In this document: one piece after another, positions 1-8,423 of the stretch
Layout of the letters: the number at the start of each line of letters is the position of its first letter
How positions within the stretch are numbered: position 1 is the stretch's first letter
Source of the DNA: Meridianimarinicoccus aquatilis
GTDB lineage: Bacteria; Pseudomonadota; Alphaproteobacteria; Rhodobacterales; Rhodobacteraceae
NCBI RefSeq assembly: GCF_004358675.1
Contig: NZ_SMZO01000002.1
Location: 1 to 64,000 of the forward strand
Direction: 5' to 3'
Length of the DNA: 64,000 bases
Translations under genes and position numbers: made by a program
Notes under the pieces: generated by a model
Seen by the model: the letters and a program-made list of their open reading frames with translations, nothing else
Database searches by the model: none
What the model was told of the DNA's origin: nothing

Positions 1-840
1 GCGCCGCGCCGCGCGCTGGATGACGAGATGCTCGAGCAGATCGAAGAGTTGCTCATCGCCTCTGACATGGGTGTGGACACAGCCATGCGCGTGACCGCCG
101 CAATGGCGCAGGGCCGGATGGGCACACGCGTGTCCGCGCAAGACCTGCGCGCCCTCATGGCGCAAGAGATTGCCGCCATCATGGAAAACGTTGCCAAGCC
201 ATTGCCGATCTACAACAAGCGCCCGCAGGTGGTGCTGGTTGTGGGCGTCAACGGGTCTGGCAAGACAACGACCATCGGTAAATTGGCCAGCCAGTTCAAA
301 GCCGCTGGCAAGTCGGTTGTGATTGCGGCCGGTGACACTTTCCGCGCGGCTGCGGTGGAGCAACTTCAGGTCTGGGGCGACCGCGCCGGTGTTCCGGTTC
401 TGACCGCGCCCGAAGGGTCTGACCCGGCCAGTCTTGCCTTTGACGCAATGACCCGCGCCGAAGCGGATGGCGCGGACCTCTTGATGATCGACACTGCCGG
501 CCGCCTGCAAAACCGCGCCGATCTTATGGAAGAGCTGTCCAAGATCGTTCGCGTGATCCGCAAGAAAGACCCCGAAGCGCCGCACAACACGCTGCTGGTT
601 CTGGATGCAACCACAGGTCAGAACGCCCTGAATCAGGTAGAAATTTTCCAGAAGCTGTCCGATGTCTCCGGCCTCGTGATGACCAAACTCGATGGCACCG
701 CCAAGGGCGGCGTGCTGGTGGCGCTGGCTGATAAATTCGGGCTTCCCATCCATGCCATCGGCGTGGGCGAACAGATCGACGACCTGCAACCCTTCGACCC
801 CGAAGACTTCGCCGCCGCCCTGACCGGAGTCGAAACCTGA
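1..840 (+). CDS. ftsY: Signal recognition particle receptor FtsY, 5'-truncated by window edge
   Basis: The reading frame is open from base 1, so the acidic/membrane-binding N-terminus lies outside the window; an in-frame ATG at 28 is internal. The visible part is the NG domain. The N-domain helices carry LLIASDMGVDTA. The SRP-GTPase motifs are P-loop GVNGSGKTTT, DTFRAAAVEQL, DTAGR, TKLDGTAKGG and the closing GVGEQIDDLQPF. The protein docks ribosome-nascent chain-SRP complexes at the inner membrane through reciprocal GTP hydrolysis with Ffh. The end is intact (TGA at 838-840). The next gene starts 75 bases on, with no clear terminator between them. Confidence 0.97.
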   Translation, partial: APRRALDDEMLEQIEELLIASDMGVDTAMRVTAAMAQGRMGTRVSAQDLRALMAQEIAAIMENVAKPLPIYNKRPQVVLVVGVNGSGKTTTIGKLASQFKAAGKSVVIAAGDTFRAAAVEQLQVWGDRAGVPVLTAPEGSDPASLAFDAMTRAEADGADLLMIDTAGRLQNRADLMEELSKIVRVIRKKDPEAPHNTLLVLDATTGQNALNQVEIFQKLSDVSGLVMTKLDGTAKGGVLVALADKFGLPIHAIGVGEQIDDLQPFDPEDFAAALTGVET

Positions 841-915
841 CCGGCCTTCGCACTTTGCGCCAGCCCCTGACCTCCGCTCTGACGCGGCAAACCCACCCTA
901 TCGCAGGCGCGCGCC

Positions 916-1827
916 ATGAATGACCTCGGCAGTTGGCTGACCACCCTCGATGGCTCGGCCACCGGCGCGCGGCTCGCCCTGTGGCTCGCCCTGTTCGCCG
1001 CTTTCCTGCATGCCGTCTTCGGCGCAATCCAGAAGGGGCGGCACGACCCGTGGCTCTCGCGCGGGGCGATTGATGTCAGTTATGGGCTCATGGCCGCCCC
1101 CTTCGCGCTTGTCCTCACCCCGTGGCCCGAACCGCATATGTGGCCGGTCTTCGCTGGCATGGTGGCTATCCACGCAGGGTACAAACTGCTGCAAGCGCAA
1201 GCCTACAGCCGGGGCGCCTTCACGGTGGTCTACCCGGTGGTGCGCGGCACCGGCCCCGTCTTCACTGTCATCGGCGCGTATCTCATCTTTGGCGAGGTGT
1301 TCGGCCCCCTCCAGTGGCTCGGCCTTGCAGTGCTGGTCGCCGGGATATTCGGGCTGGCGGCCTACAACCTGATCCACGTCACACTGGACAGGGAAACACT
1401 GGTGCCCGCCCTGCTGCTCGCCTTCGCCACGGGCGCGTTCGTGGCCGCCTATACCACCTATGACGCGTGGGGCATCCGACAAACCGCGAACCCGTTCACC
1501 TTCCTTGCGTGGTTCTTCTTTCTGGATGCGCTGGTGATGCCGCCCATCGCCCTGCGCCGGTACATGCGTATGGAGCAGCCCCCCGCCCTCGGCCCGCTCG
1601 CCCTGCGCGGCGTCATCGGGTCCGTCGTGGCGGTGCTGTCCTTCGGCTCAATCATGCTGGCCACACGCGTGGACAGCGTCGGCGAAGCCGCCGTGCTGCG
1701 CGAAACCTCCACGGTGTTTGCGGCGCTGATCGGCTGGGTGTTCCTGAAAGAAACCGTAGGGCCCCGCCGCATCGCCCTCATGTCCCTGATCGCCATCGGA
1801 GCCGTGATCGTTGAACTGGGCCGGTAA
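916..1827 (+). CDS. EamA/DMT-superfamily permease
   Basis: A 303-residue, almost wholly hydrophobic protein with about ten membrane segments in two internally similar halves. This is the EamA layout of drug/metabolite exporters. A conserved-looking signature is the repeated end-of-half pattern (FTVIGAYLIFGEVFGPLQWLG in half one, VFAALIGWVFLKETVGPRR in half two). The substrate cannot be read from sequence. It follows ftsY on the same strand, and the next gene on that strand that looks like core genome is yciB at 7807. The ATG at 916 lacks a strong Shine-Dalgarno, so the start is moderately certain. Confidence 0.85.
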   Translation: MNDLGSWLTTLDGSATGARLALWLALFAAFLHAVFGAIQKGRHDPWLSRGAIDVSYGLMAAPFALVLTPWPEPHMWPVFAGMVAIHAGYKLLQAQAYSRGAFTVVYPVVRGTGPVFTVIGAYLIFGEVFGPLQWLGLAVLVAGIFGLAAYNLIHVTLDRETLVPALLLAFATGAFVAAYTTYDAWGIRQTANPFTFLAWFFFLDALVMPPIALRRYMRMEQPPALGPLALRGVIGSVVAVLSFGSIMLATRVDSVGEAAVLRETSTVFAALIGWVFLKETVGPRRIALMSLIAIGAVIVELGR

Positions 1828-2129
1828 GCGCACAGCACGCCCCAAAAGCGCCCAAATGGGTTTACCACAAATTCGTCGCCCCGCCCTGCCGCCCCGTGTG
1901 GGCCTCAACAGAAAGGGGGGGTGGACTGACTGAGACGACTCGCCAGTTCCGGACCTCTGAAGGCTGTATTTTGGTTCAATCCCGACTTCGGGCAGCCGTT
2001 CATTTTTCTGCGGTGCGGCCCGTCAAAGTCGCCTTTTGCTGCATGCGCAAAATTCGGGTCGGGTCGAACGCACAGATCGCGGGCTCTGCGGTCATTGCAT
2101 TTGTACCAATGAATGCCACGTTCGGCGAA
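1828..2129. other. Intergenic stretch, no gene seen
   Basis: About 300 bases between the EamA gene and the 3' end of the AraC-type gene. Open frames here are short, lack ribosome sites and run into the AraC gene on the other strand. The 1960-2090 part (CGGGCAGCC, CGTCAAAGTCG, TTTTGCTGC) looks like the degenerate intergenic filler common in this family. It marks the left edge of the accessory block. Confidence 0.5.
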
Positions 2130-3140
2130 CTATTCGGTGGATCCGGCATCCACGGTCTTTTGCAGTTTTCTATAGGCAGTTGGCGTCATGCTGTTTGCGC
2201 GCCGAAAGGCTCGGGTGAAGTTGGCAACGTCCGAGAAGCCCAACGCGGCGGCGATATCGGAGATTGATCGGTTGGTCTCGGTGAGGGCCGCGCGCGCATA
2301 TTCCTGCCGAACAAAGTCGATCTCGTTGCTGATGCCGGTTCCTTCGAAAGCGAGGCGTCGCTTGAGCTTCTGTTGGCTCATTGATGCACGGTCTGCACAT
2401 TCCGCTGCGCTCAGCCCGCCTTGCCCAATATGGGCGCGCACCATTTGCCGAAAGGAATGCACGAACTCGCCGACATCGGCGTCAAGCCTCTCCTTCGGCG
2501 CCACATCGGCAGACATCTTGTCAAACGACGAGGAGAGCCAAGCGGAGGGAAAGCGGATACTGAACCCCATCCGGTCGCCTTTCACCGGGTGCATCAAGTC
2601 GAATTCCGGTGGCAGAACCGAAGGGTCGCTGACAACAACAGTCACTCTCGATGGGTCGACCTCGTCCCGCAGTGCCCGCTGGAGGATGGCCCAGCCGAGA
2701 GCCACCATGAAGGCGTCGTTCTGAGCCGGTGGGATCGTCGGCTCGAAGGTTCGCGTTTCGCCGAAGACCGCATTCTGGCCGGTGATGTTGAGGTACTCGT
2801 TGGCCGAACTTGCAATCTCGTTGGCCCGCGCGATGAAGATCGACAGGTAATCTCCGACGGTGGTCGCCCGAGCTTCCGCGTCCGCCAACACCGGCCAACC
2901 GCCGAGGTCAAGCTTGCTTCCTACGCGCGCACCAAGGAACTTGTCATTGGCCACGTCAGCCGCATTCTCGACAAACTGAGTTGCAACCATGACGTGAATC
3001 GACAGGTCTGGGTCAAGAGTCGCTTCTTCCGTCAGGCCAACGCTGTCGAAGACCGGTCCCGGGTCGATACCACGCTCACGAAATTCGCTCACAAACGGGC
3101 GAAGAAGGCTCAGCTTGATGAGTGGCAACCTGTTTGTCAT
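2130..3140 (-). CDS. AraC-family transcriptional regulator with arabinose-binding-type N-terminal domain
   Basis: 336 residues. The first ~190 resemble the N-terminal sensor domain of the OruR/ArgR-like AraC group (PF12625 type). Residues ~240-325 form the double helix-turn-helix, seen as ECADRASMSQQKLKRRL and then SDIAAALGFSDVANFTRAFRR with the typical MTPTAYRK ending. It is transcribed away from the amidohydrolase-porin set that starts 200 bases further on, the usual arrangement for a regulator controlling its divergent operon. The ligand is unknown. Stop codon TAG at 2130-2132. Confidence 0.9.
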   Translation of the reverse strand: MTNRLPLIKLSLLRPFVSEFRERGIDPGPVFDSVGLTEEATLDPDLSIHVMVATQFVENAADVANDKFLGARVGSKLDLGGWPVLADAEARATTVGDYLSIFIARANEIASSANEYLNITGQNAVFGETRTFEPTIPPAQNDAFMVALGWAILQRALRDEVDPSRVTVVVSDPSVLPPEFDLMHPVKGDRMGFSIRFPSAWLSSSFDKMSADVAPKERLDADVGEFVHSFRQMVRAHIGQGGLSAAECADRASMSQQKLKRRLAFEGTGISNEIDFVRQEYARAALTETNRSISDIAAALGFSDVANFTRAFRRANSMTPTAYRKLQKTVDAGSTE

Positions 3141-3340
3141 TGATTCGATATCAGTTGTTCCAATGCCATGCAGCGTAGCGTCTGTTCGCAGATGGAATAG
3201 GAAAAATTCTCAAAAACAGTCCTGATGGGTAAAAAAATATCATTCGGTGATCTGCGGGGACAAAAGCGGTTCTTTTTTTCCGCTATGCTGTTTGCCAGCC
3301 AAACGCCCCGCAAAGGGGTCTGATCCAATGGGAGATGGAT
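3141..3340. promoter_or_regulatory. Divergent AraC/amidohydrolase control region
   Basis: This 200-base spacer separates the divergent regulator and amidohydrolase genes. It is much richer in A/T than its surroundings (A-runs near 3200-3240 and a T-run at 3272-3279). A TATGCT at 3284-3289 is a possible -10 hexamer for the rightward genes, without a convincing -35. A small CCCC/GGGG hairpin lies just before the ribosome site at 3331. The operator itself is inferred from gene layout, not identified. Confidence 0.35.
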
Positions 3341-4729
3341 ATGAAGAGTTTTCTTGCCTCGGTCGCCGGCCTTGCGCTGGTCACTGGGATAGCGACGACA
3401 GCCTCAGCACAGGACGACGCACCACGTCAGGTGCTTTTCACCAACGTCAATATATTCGACGGGGTTTCGGAGACTCTGATCGAGAACGGATCTGTTCTGG
3501 TCGAAGGCAACCTGATCCAGACGGTGTCGACGGAGACGATCGAAGTGCCGAACGCGGAGGTCATCGACGGCGGAGGCCGGACGCTGACGCCGGGCTTCAT
3601 CGAGACGCACGCGCATCTGATGCTGATGGGCCCCAGCCTTCCCGCCATGGAAGCCAACGTCACGTGGGAAGACTTCGGCATCCACGGTGCGCGGATGGCC
3701 GAAATGTACCTGATGCAGGGCTTCACGACCGTGCGCGATGCCGGAGGCGGCAATGGTGGTCTCCGCCGCGCTATTGATGCCGGCCAGATCGATGGGCCGC
3801 GCTATTACCCCTCTGGCGCATTTCTCAGCACGCGCGGTGGACATGCGGACTTCGCCAACTTCTCGGCTCCGCCGGGTACCGAGACAAACTTCAGTCGCCT
3901 GAACATGGCGCAAGAGGTCAGCGGGGTTGATGACGTCTACCGCTTTGGGCGCAACAACTTCCGCATGGGCGCGACGCAGCTCAAATTCATGCAGTCGGGT
4001 GGCGTCGTCTCGGCGTTCGATCCCTGGCAACTGATTGCCGGATCACCAGAAGAAATCGAGGCGGCAGTGCAGGTGGCCAACGAATATGGCTCCTACGTGA
4101 TGGCCCATTCCTACCGCAAGGAGGCGATCCTGAATGCCTTGGACGCCGGTGTCATGTCCATTGAGCACGGGTTTTCATTCGATTGCGAGATCGCACAGAT
4201 CATGAACGAGAAGGGCGCCTACATCACGACAAACCTGACCGCGTTCGACCCGGGCCTGTTGTCAATCCCGGCCGTCGCGAATGTTCCGGCAAGCCTCGCC
4301 AAGGCAAAGACAGCCTCTGCCACGTTCGAGAATTACATACCCAATATGAAGGAATGCCCGGTCAACCGCGGCTTTCAGACAGACTGTGTCGGCTCGGTCG
4401 AGGCCTGCAACATCCAGGTCGCCTATGAAAAGCACCTGAATAACGAGTTTTTCGGACCCCATCAGTCGATGGTAACGCTGACCTCGATCGGTGGGGAGAT
4501 TGTTGCCCTCTCCGGGGATTTCACGAACCCGTACACCGAAGGAAAACTCGGGGTGATCGAGGAAGGCGCCTATGCGGATATCCTTCTGGTCGACGGCAAT
4601 CCTCTGGAGGACTTCTCGGTCACCGGCACAGGCGACAAGTGGTTTGATGCGGAACCGCGGCCTGAAAGCCCAGAGACGATCCGGCTGATCATGAAGGACG
4701 GCGAAATCTACAAGAACACGCTGAACTAA
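3341..4729 (+). CDS. Secreted metal-dependent amidohydrolase (imidazolonepropionase-like)
   Basis: 462 residues from the ATG at 3341. GGAG at 3331-3334 fits this start better than the ATG at 3335. An N-terminal signal peptide (KSFLASVAGLALVTG, cut near TASA-QDD) indicates export to the periplasm. Amidohydrolase metal ligands are visible: THAH (H90, H92), the bridging lysine in QLKFMQSGG (~215), AHS (~256), EHG (~276) and an aspartate in QTDC (~348). The C-terminus has the small beta-domain sequence GVIEEGAYADILLVDGNPL. The family includes exported peptidase/amidase-like hydrolases; the substrate is not known. It leads a co-directional set with DUF3299, a porin and a decayed phosphoesterase. 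Confidence 0.9.
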   Translation: MKSFLASVAGLALVTGIATTASAQDDAPRQVLFTNVNIFDGVSETLIENGSVLVEGNLIQTVSTETIEVPNAEVIDGGGRTLTPGFIETHAHLMLMGPSLPAMEANVTWEDFGIHGARMAEMYLMQGFTTVRDAGGGNGGLRRAIDAGQIDGPRYYPSGAFLSTRGGHADFANFSAPPGTETNFSRLNMAQEVSGVDDVYRFGRNNFRMGATQLKFMQSGGVVSAFDPWQLIAGSPEEIEAAVQVANEYGSYVMAHSYRKEAILNALDAGVMSIEHGFSFDCEIAQIMNEKGAYITTNLTAFDPGLLSIPAVANVPASLAKAKTASATFENYIPNMKECPVNRGFQTDCVGSVEACNIQVAYEKHLNNEFFGPHQSMVTLTSIGGEIVALSGDFTNPYTEGKLGVIEEGAYADILLVDGNPLEDFSVTGTGDKWFDAEPRPESPETIRLIMKDGEIYKNTLN

Positions 4730-4735
4730 TTGCCT

Positions 4736-4774
4736 GCGGGGCGGTTCTCTCTCGGGCCGCCCTGCCTCTTTCTC
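4736..4774 (+). terminator. Hairpin after amidohydrolase gene
   Basis: GCGGGGCGG (4736-4744) pairs with CCGCCCTGC (4757-4765) with one mismatch and is followed by CTCTTTCTC. It lies in the 61-base gap before the DUF3299 gene, so it could be a weak terminator/attenuator or an mRNA-stabilising stem that differentiates expression within the operon. Confidence 0.45.
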
Positions 4775-4790
4775 AGGACGGGAACCACCG

Positions 4791-5555
4791 ATGTTTAACC
4801 GCCTTCGCGAAATCACCCGATCAACTTCAGCGTTTCTGATGGTTGTCGGGCTTTCCATCCCTGTTGCTGCCGACGCTACCACGCCGGTCGAATGGCAGGA
4901 CCTTCCGGACCCGGCGAGTCAGGAGTTTGAGGACCCGTATAGGGATCTTGGCCAGGAAACACTTGAAGGCGTGATTGAGGTCGCCCGGCTACGAGCAATG
5001 CAGGAACAGACCGGGTCACTCCAGGGGGATGACGCGGCACGGCTGGAGGCGAGCTTGACCAGCCTCGAAGAACAGGGGATCGACGCGGACGTGCTGATCT
5101 CACAACGCTGGATTGTTGCCGAGCGCCGCGAGGCGGCTGCCACGTTGGGCAACGCCGCGTTCGATGGCGCGGAAGTGACGATTTCGGGGTTTGCCATTCC
5201 CGCCCCGCCCGAGACCGATGGCACATCCGTCGCTTATCTGGTCGAGCAACGCGGTATGTGCAGCCACATGCCTCCGCCCATGCCGAACCAGATGATCCGT
5301 GTGCGGCTTACATCGGACTGGACACCCGACTACATGCACCAACCCGTCAGCCTGACCGGTCGGCTCCGTATCAATCCCACGCAAGAGGTCTTTCGGGTGG
5401 TCGATGGCGAAGTGCCGATGTCGGCGACCTGGCAACTGGATGCCGTCGCGGTACAAACCTACTCTGCGGCACCACTTGCGGCAGAGGCCAGCTCGGAATG
5501 GGTCGACCAACTCCGTGCCAAGCTGAAGGCGAACAAGGCCGAGACCGGCGAGTAG
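4791..5555 (+). CDS. DUF3299 exported protein
   Basis: 254 residues with an N-terminal hydrophobic segment (SAFLMVVGLSIPVAADA) consistent with export. The C-terminal ~115 residues carry the DUF3299 hallmark, a cysteine followed by a proline-rich loop (CSHMPPPMPNQ, ~157-167) and strands such as VSLTGRLRI. The central region (60-100) is charged and helical. No function is established for the family; members often lie near transport or lipoprotein genes. It sits 61 bases after the amidohydrolase and only 8 bases before the porin, so co-transcription with the porin is likely. Confidence 0.75.
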   Translation: MFNRLREITRSTSAFLMVVGLSIPVAADATTPVEWQDLPDPASQEFEDPYRDLGQETLEGVIEVARLRAMQEQTGSLQGDDAARLEASLTSLEEQGIDADVLISQRWIVAERREAAATLGNAAFDGAEVTISGFAIPAPPETDGTSVAYLVEQRGMCSHMPPPMPNQMIRVRLTSDWTPDYMHQPVSLTGRLRINPTQEVFRVVDGEVPMSATWQLDAVAVQTYSAAPLAAEASSEWVDQLRAKLKANKAETGE

Positions 5556-5563
5556 GAAACCCA

Positions 5564-6757
5564 ATGTCGAGATCCAGATACGTGGCGGTTGTGCTGCTCG
5601 CTTTGTCGCCTTTACCAAATGCCGCAATGGCGCAACAGGGCCTCTCTGGCCCGTCATCCGTCGAAGCGGACCTGACGCAAGGCGACGGGCTGACCGATCC
5701 GCAGCCGCGCACCGGCTTTCCACGCAACGTGCTACCGGGGTATTTCGGCTGGAAGGACGGGCTGGCCGAGAAAGGCTTCCGGTTCAACCTCGACTATTTC
5801 TCTCTTGGCCAGTGGAGCGACAGCGATCTGGGGGAAGGAGAGGCGGGCGGTGGCGTGCTGCGGTTCTATGGAAGCTGGCAGGCCATTGAAAACGGGTCGC
5901 TGACATTCAAGATCGAGGACCGGCAGGCCTATGGTGCTGTCGCGCCTCAGGGCTTCGGTTTCGATGCCGGCGCGTTGTCGATCACCGGCACCGCCTTCAA
6001 CGACAACGGCACGATGCTGACGAACCTGTTTTGGACCCAGCGTGATCCCGAAGGCCGATGGACATTGCAGGCGGGTCAACTTGACCTGACCGACTTCGTG
6101 GACGTCTATGGTCTTGTCAGCCCTTGGACCTCGTTCCAGAACCTCGCTTTCAACACCAATCCAACGATAAACGCGCCCAATCCCGGCCTCGGGATCGCGG
6201 GCGGTGTGAAGCTGGGAAAGAACTTCTATGTCGTGGGCGCGGTGGCCGATGCGAACGGGGATCCGACCGAACCGAGTTTCGATGTGTTCGAAACCGGCGA
6301 GACGTTCAAATCCATCGAGATCGGTTATACAAGCGGCTCTGACCGGATCTATTTCGACAACATCCACTTGACCGTCTGGCAGTCGGATGCAGCCAAGGAT
6401 GGCAGCCGGGCCGAGGACAAGGGTGCGGCCTTCTCCGCCGCTTGGTTCATCGACAATGCATGGATGCCGTTCCTTCGCGCCGGTGTTGCGGAAGGCACGG
6501 CCGCGCTCTACGAACGGTCCCTCTCCACGGGCCTCGGCTGGTATCGGCGCAACACCGATCTTGCGGGTATCGGCTTCAACTGGGCCGAGGCGAAGGATAT
6601 CAACGAAACCCAGTTCACCACCGAAGCCTTCTACCGCTTCAACATCTCTCGGGACTTTCAGATCACTCCCTCGATCCAGTATATCAGCGACCCGTTGCTC
6701 AACCCCGGCCAGAAAGACCTGACCATCCTCGGCCTGCGGGCACGGATCGTGTTTTAA
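5564..6757 (+). CDS. OprB-type carbohydrate porin
   Basis: 397 residues from ATG 5564, preceded by AGGAAAC. The frame is open further upstream, but that part overlaps DUF3299 and has no signal peptide. Residues 1-23 form a signal peptide ending in AMA. The mature chain alternates aromatic and polar residues as in a beta-barrel. OprB-like landmarks include GWKDGLAEKGFRFNLDYF near the N-terminus, GQLDLTDFVDVYGL, FNTNPTINAPNPGLGIAGG and a terminal LRARIVF ending in phenylalanine, typical for outer-membrane assembly. It likely admits the product or substrate of the neighbouring periplasmic hydrolase (inference). Confidence 0.88.
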   Translation: MSRSRYVAVVLLALSPLPNAAMAQQGLSGPSSVEADLTQGDGLTDPQPRTGFPRNVLPGYFGWKDGLAEKGFRFNLDYFSLGQWSDSDLGEGEAGGGVLRFYGSWQAIENGSLTFKIEDRQAYGAVAPQGFGFDAGALSITGTAFNDNGTMLTNLFWTQRDPEGRWTLQAGQLDLTDFVDVYGLVSPWTSFQNLAFNTNPTINAPNPGLGIAGGVKLGKNFYVVGAVADANGDPTEPSFDVFETGETFKSIEIGYTSGSDRIYFDNIHLTVWQSDAAKDGSRAEDKGAAFSAAWFIDNAWMPFLRAGVAEGTAALYERSLSTGLGWYRRNTDLAGIGFNWAEAKDINETQFTTEAFYRFNISRDFQITPSIQYISDPLLNPGQKDLTILGLRARIVF

Positions 6758-6779
6758 GGTCATCCCTGTGAACCACTGA

Positions 6780-7590
6780 ATGGCTCAGCTCATTCTGCTT
6801 CGCCCCGAATTCGTGATCACTGTCGGCGACCTGATCGAAGGCGGCGACGTGGACCGAGGCCAGCTTCTCCGTGAATGGGACGAATACGACCGCAAGGTGA
6901 AGACGCTGAAAGCACCTATATCCCACGGGGGCGGCAATTCTGATCTTTCGACGCTGCTGTCACAGAAAATCTGGCAGGAGCGTCTCGGGCCCAGCTTCTC
7001 CCACTTCCGCTGCAAGAACGTCCTGTTCTCGGTCCTCCACACGAAGGACCACCCCATCCCGGATAGACGAGATCGCAGCCGCACGTGCTCAGGCGGTCTA
7101 TACCTACAAGGCCGAAGGACCCAAGGCTTCCGCTGCGACCGAATACAACCAGATCCCGGAACGCGCCTCAGGTACAATCAGCACCGAACAGGCAGAGTGT
7201 GTTCGGGCAGCCATCACAGACAATCAAGATGTCCGATGGACCTTCCTGTTCGGTCGTAAACCGGCTTGGACACGGGAAGCAGATGTGGCTTTTTCATCCA
7301 TCGAAACCGCTTTGTCAGACCGGCCTTTCACTGTCTTCAACGGCCATGAGCATGTCTACAATTTTCGCCAACCACACGGGCAGGAGTACACCCGCCTCGC
7401 CACAAGAAGTGGCGAGCAATTTCCGGATCTCGGCATGTCCGAAGATCATGTAACCTTGGTGACCGTATCCTGTGAGGAGATCGACATCGCCACGCTCATG
7501 CGCCTCGGCATCCGAGACAGGATTGGGTCCGTTCCGTTGTGTGGAGACGACGTGTGCTTTGCCGCAGTTGAGTGCGCAACACAGGAGTAG
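6780..7590 (+). pseudogene. Broken calcineurin-like metallophosphoesterase
   Basis: Two frames together spell one metallophosphoesterase. Frame A (6780 to about 7060) gives LLRPEFVITVGDLIEGG and HFRCKNVLFSVL. Frame B (about 7057-7590) gives DEIAAARAQAV, WTREADVAFSSIETAL, FNGHEHVYNF and SEDHVTLVTVS. A frameshift lies near 7045-7065. The N-terminus with the first D-x-H motif is absent, since a stop lies directly upstream at 6777. Expected catalytic residues have also changed: GNHD reads GNSD and the HKP histidine reads GRKP. Loss of function is therefore well supported. It follows the porin by 22 bases and was probably the last gene of that operon. Confidence 0.85.
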
Positions 7591-7698
7591 ATCATATCAC
7601 CGGACACAGCGGCCCACCGTTGCGCCCCCGGTGCGTTCGAGACTGACCATGAATTGGTTCCGCCCCGGGCGCCGGGGGCATTTGTTCCGCCATTTTCC

Positions 7699-7738
7699 CT
7701 CCTACGGGACTCCTACAAGACTCCTACGTTTCTCCTAC
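7699..7738. repeat. Four CTCCTAC heptamers at 11-bp pitch before yciB
   Basis: Identical heptamers CTCCTAC occur at 7699-7705, 7710-7716, 7721-7727 and 7732-7738, each separated by four variable bases, so the pitch is exactly 11. They end 68 bases before the yciB ATG. On the other strand they read GTAGGAG and closely match a four-copy array at 38077-38116. Direct repeats once per helical turn suit a tandemly bound regulator (inference). Confidence 0.75.
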
Positions 7739-7806
7739 ACCCATGCAGCACCTCTGGAAGCGCCCGCCGGGATGGGCTAAGCGGGGCGAAAGTTTCGGGA
7801 GCCGTG

Positions 7807-8421
7807 ATGACTGACAAGAAAAGCAACGCAGTGATGAAACAGGTGTTGGAGCTGGGCCCCGTGCTTTTGTTCCTCGCCGGCTACATCTATTTGCGCGAGG
7901 AAACGCTCACCATTGGCGGGCGCGATTATGACGGCTTCATCGTCATCACGGGCCTTTTTGTCCCGCTGCTGATCGCCTCGAACGCGGCGCTGTGGAAGCT
8001 CACCGGCAAGGTGTCCCGCATCCAGATCATGACGCTGGTGATGGTGGTTGTGTTTGGCGGACTGACGGTCTGGCTCAATGATGAGCGCTTCTTCAAGATG
8101 AAAAGCACTATTGTTTTCGGTATCTTCGCGGCGCTTTTGGGGATCGGCCTTGCGCGCGGCCAGTCATGGCTGGAGTTTGTCTTGGACGGCGCGATCCCGT
8201 TGACTCACGCCGGGTGGATGGCGTTGACCAAGCGGCTGACCCTGTTTCTGGTGGGCATGTCCGTGGCCAACGAAATCATCTGGCGCAGCTTCTCGACCGA
8301 TGTCTATGTCGCGTGGGACACGTTCGGCCAGATGGCCGCGATGTTCGCCTTCTTCATCTCGCAGTCGGGCTTGATGAACCGCCATTGGGAAGAAGAAGGC
8401 GACGATAAAACGGACGCCTGA
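7807..8421 (+). CDS. yciB: Inner-membrane septation protein YciB/IspA
   Basis: 204 residues from ATG 7807, with GGGA at 7797-7800 as ribosome site; the upstream in-frame extension is low-complexity and excluded. About six membrane segments. Family signature text includes LELGPVLLFLAGY, LAGYIYLREETL, TLVMVVVFGGLTVWLND, WKLTGK, FGIFAALLGIGL and ANEIIWRSFSTD. YciB proteins act in envelope synthesis and septation at the inner membrane. The gene ends 2 bases before the convergent GST gene. The heptamer array at 7699-7738 lies in its promoter region. Confidence 0.93.
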   Translation: MTDKKSNAVMKQVLELGPVLLFLAGYIYLREETLTIGGRDYDGFIVITGLFVPLLIASNAALWKLTGKVSRIQIMTLVMVVVFGGLTVWLNDERFFKMKSTIVFGIFAALLGIGLARGQSWLEFVLDGAIPLTHAGWMALTKRLTLFLVGMSVANEIIWRSFSTDVYVAWDTFGQMAAMFAFFISQSGLMNRHWEEEGDDKTDA

Positions 8422-8423
8422 TT

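Noticed and set aside
1896-2267. Open frame in the gap after the EamA gene
   Set aside because: Runs across the AraC 3' end on the opposite strand; no ribosome site or recognisable sequence.
6780-7259. An intact 159-residue phosphoesterase gene
   Set aside because: The second half of this frame (after ~7060) is nonsense, whereas the true sequence continues in another frame; the gene is broken.
7699-7738. CRISPR-like array
   Set aside because: Repeats of 7 bases with 4-base gaps are far too short for CRISPR; no cas genes in the window.
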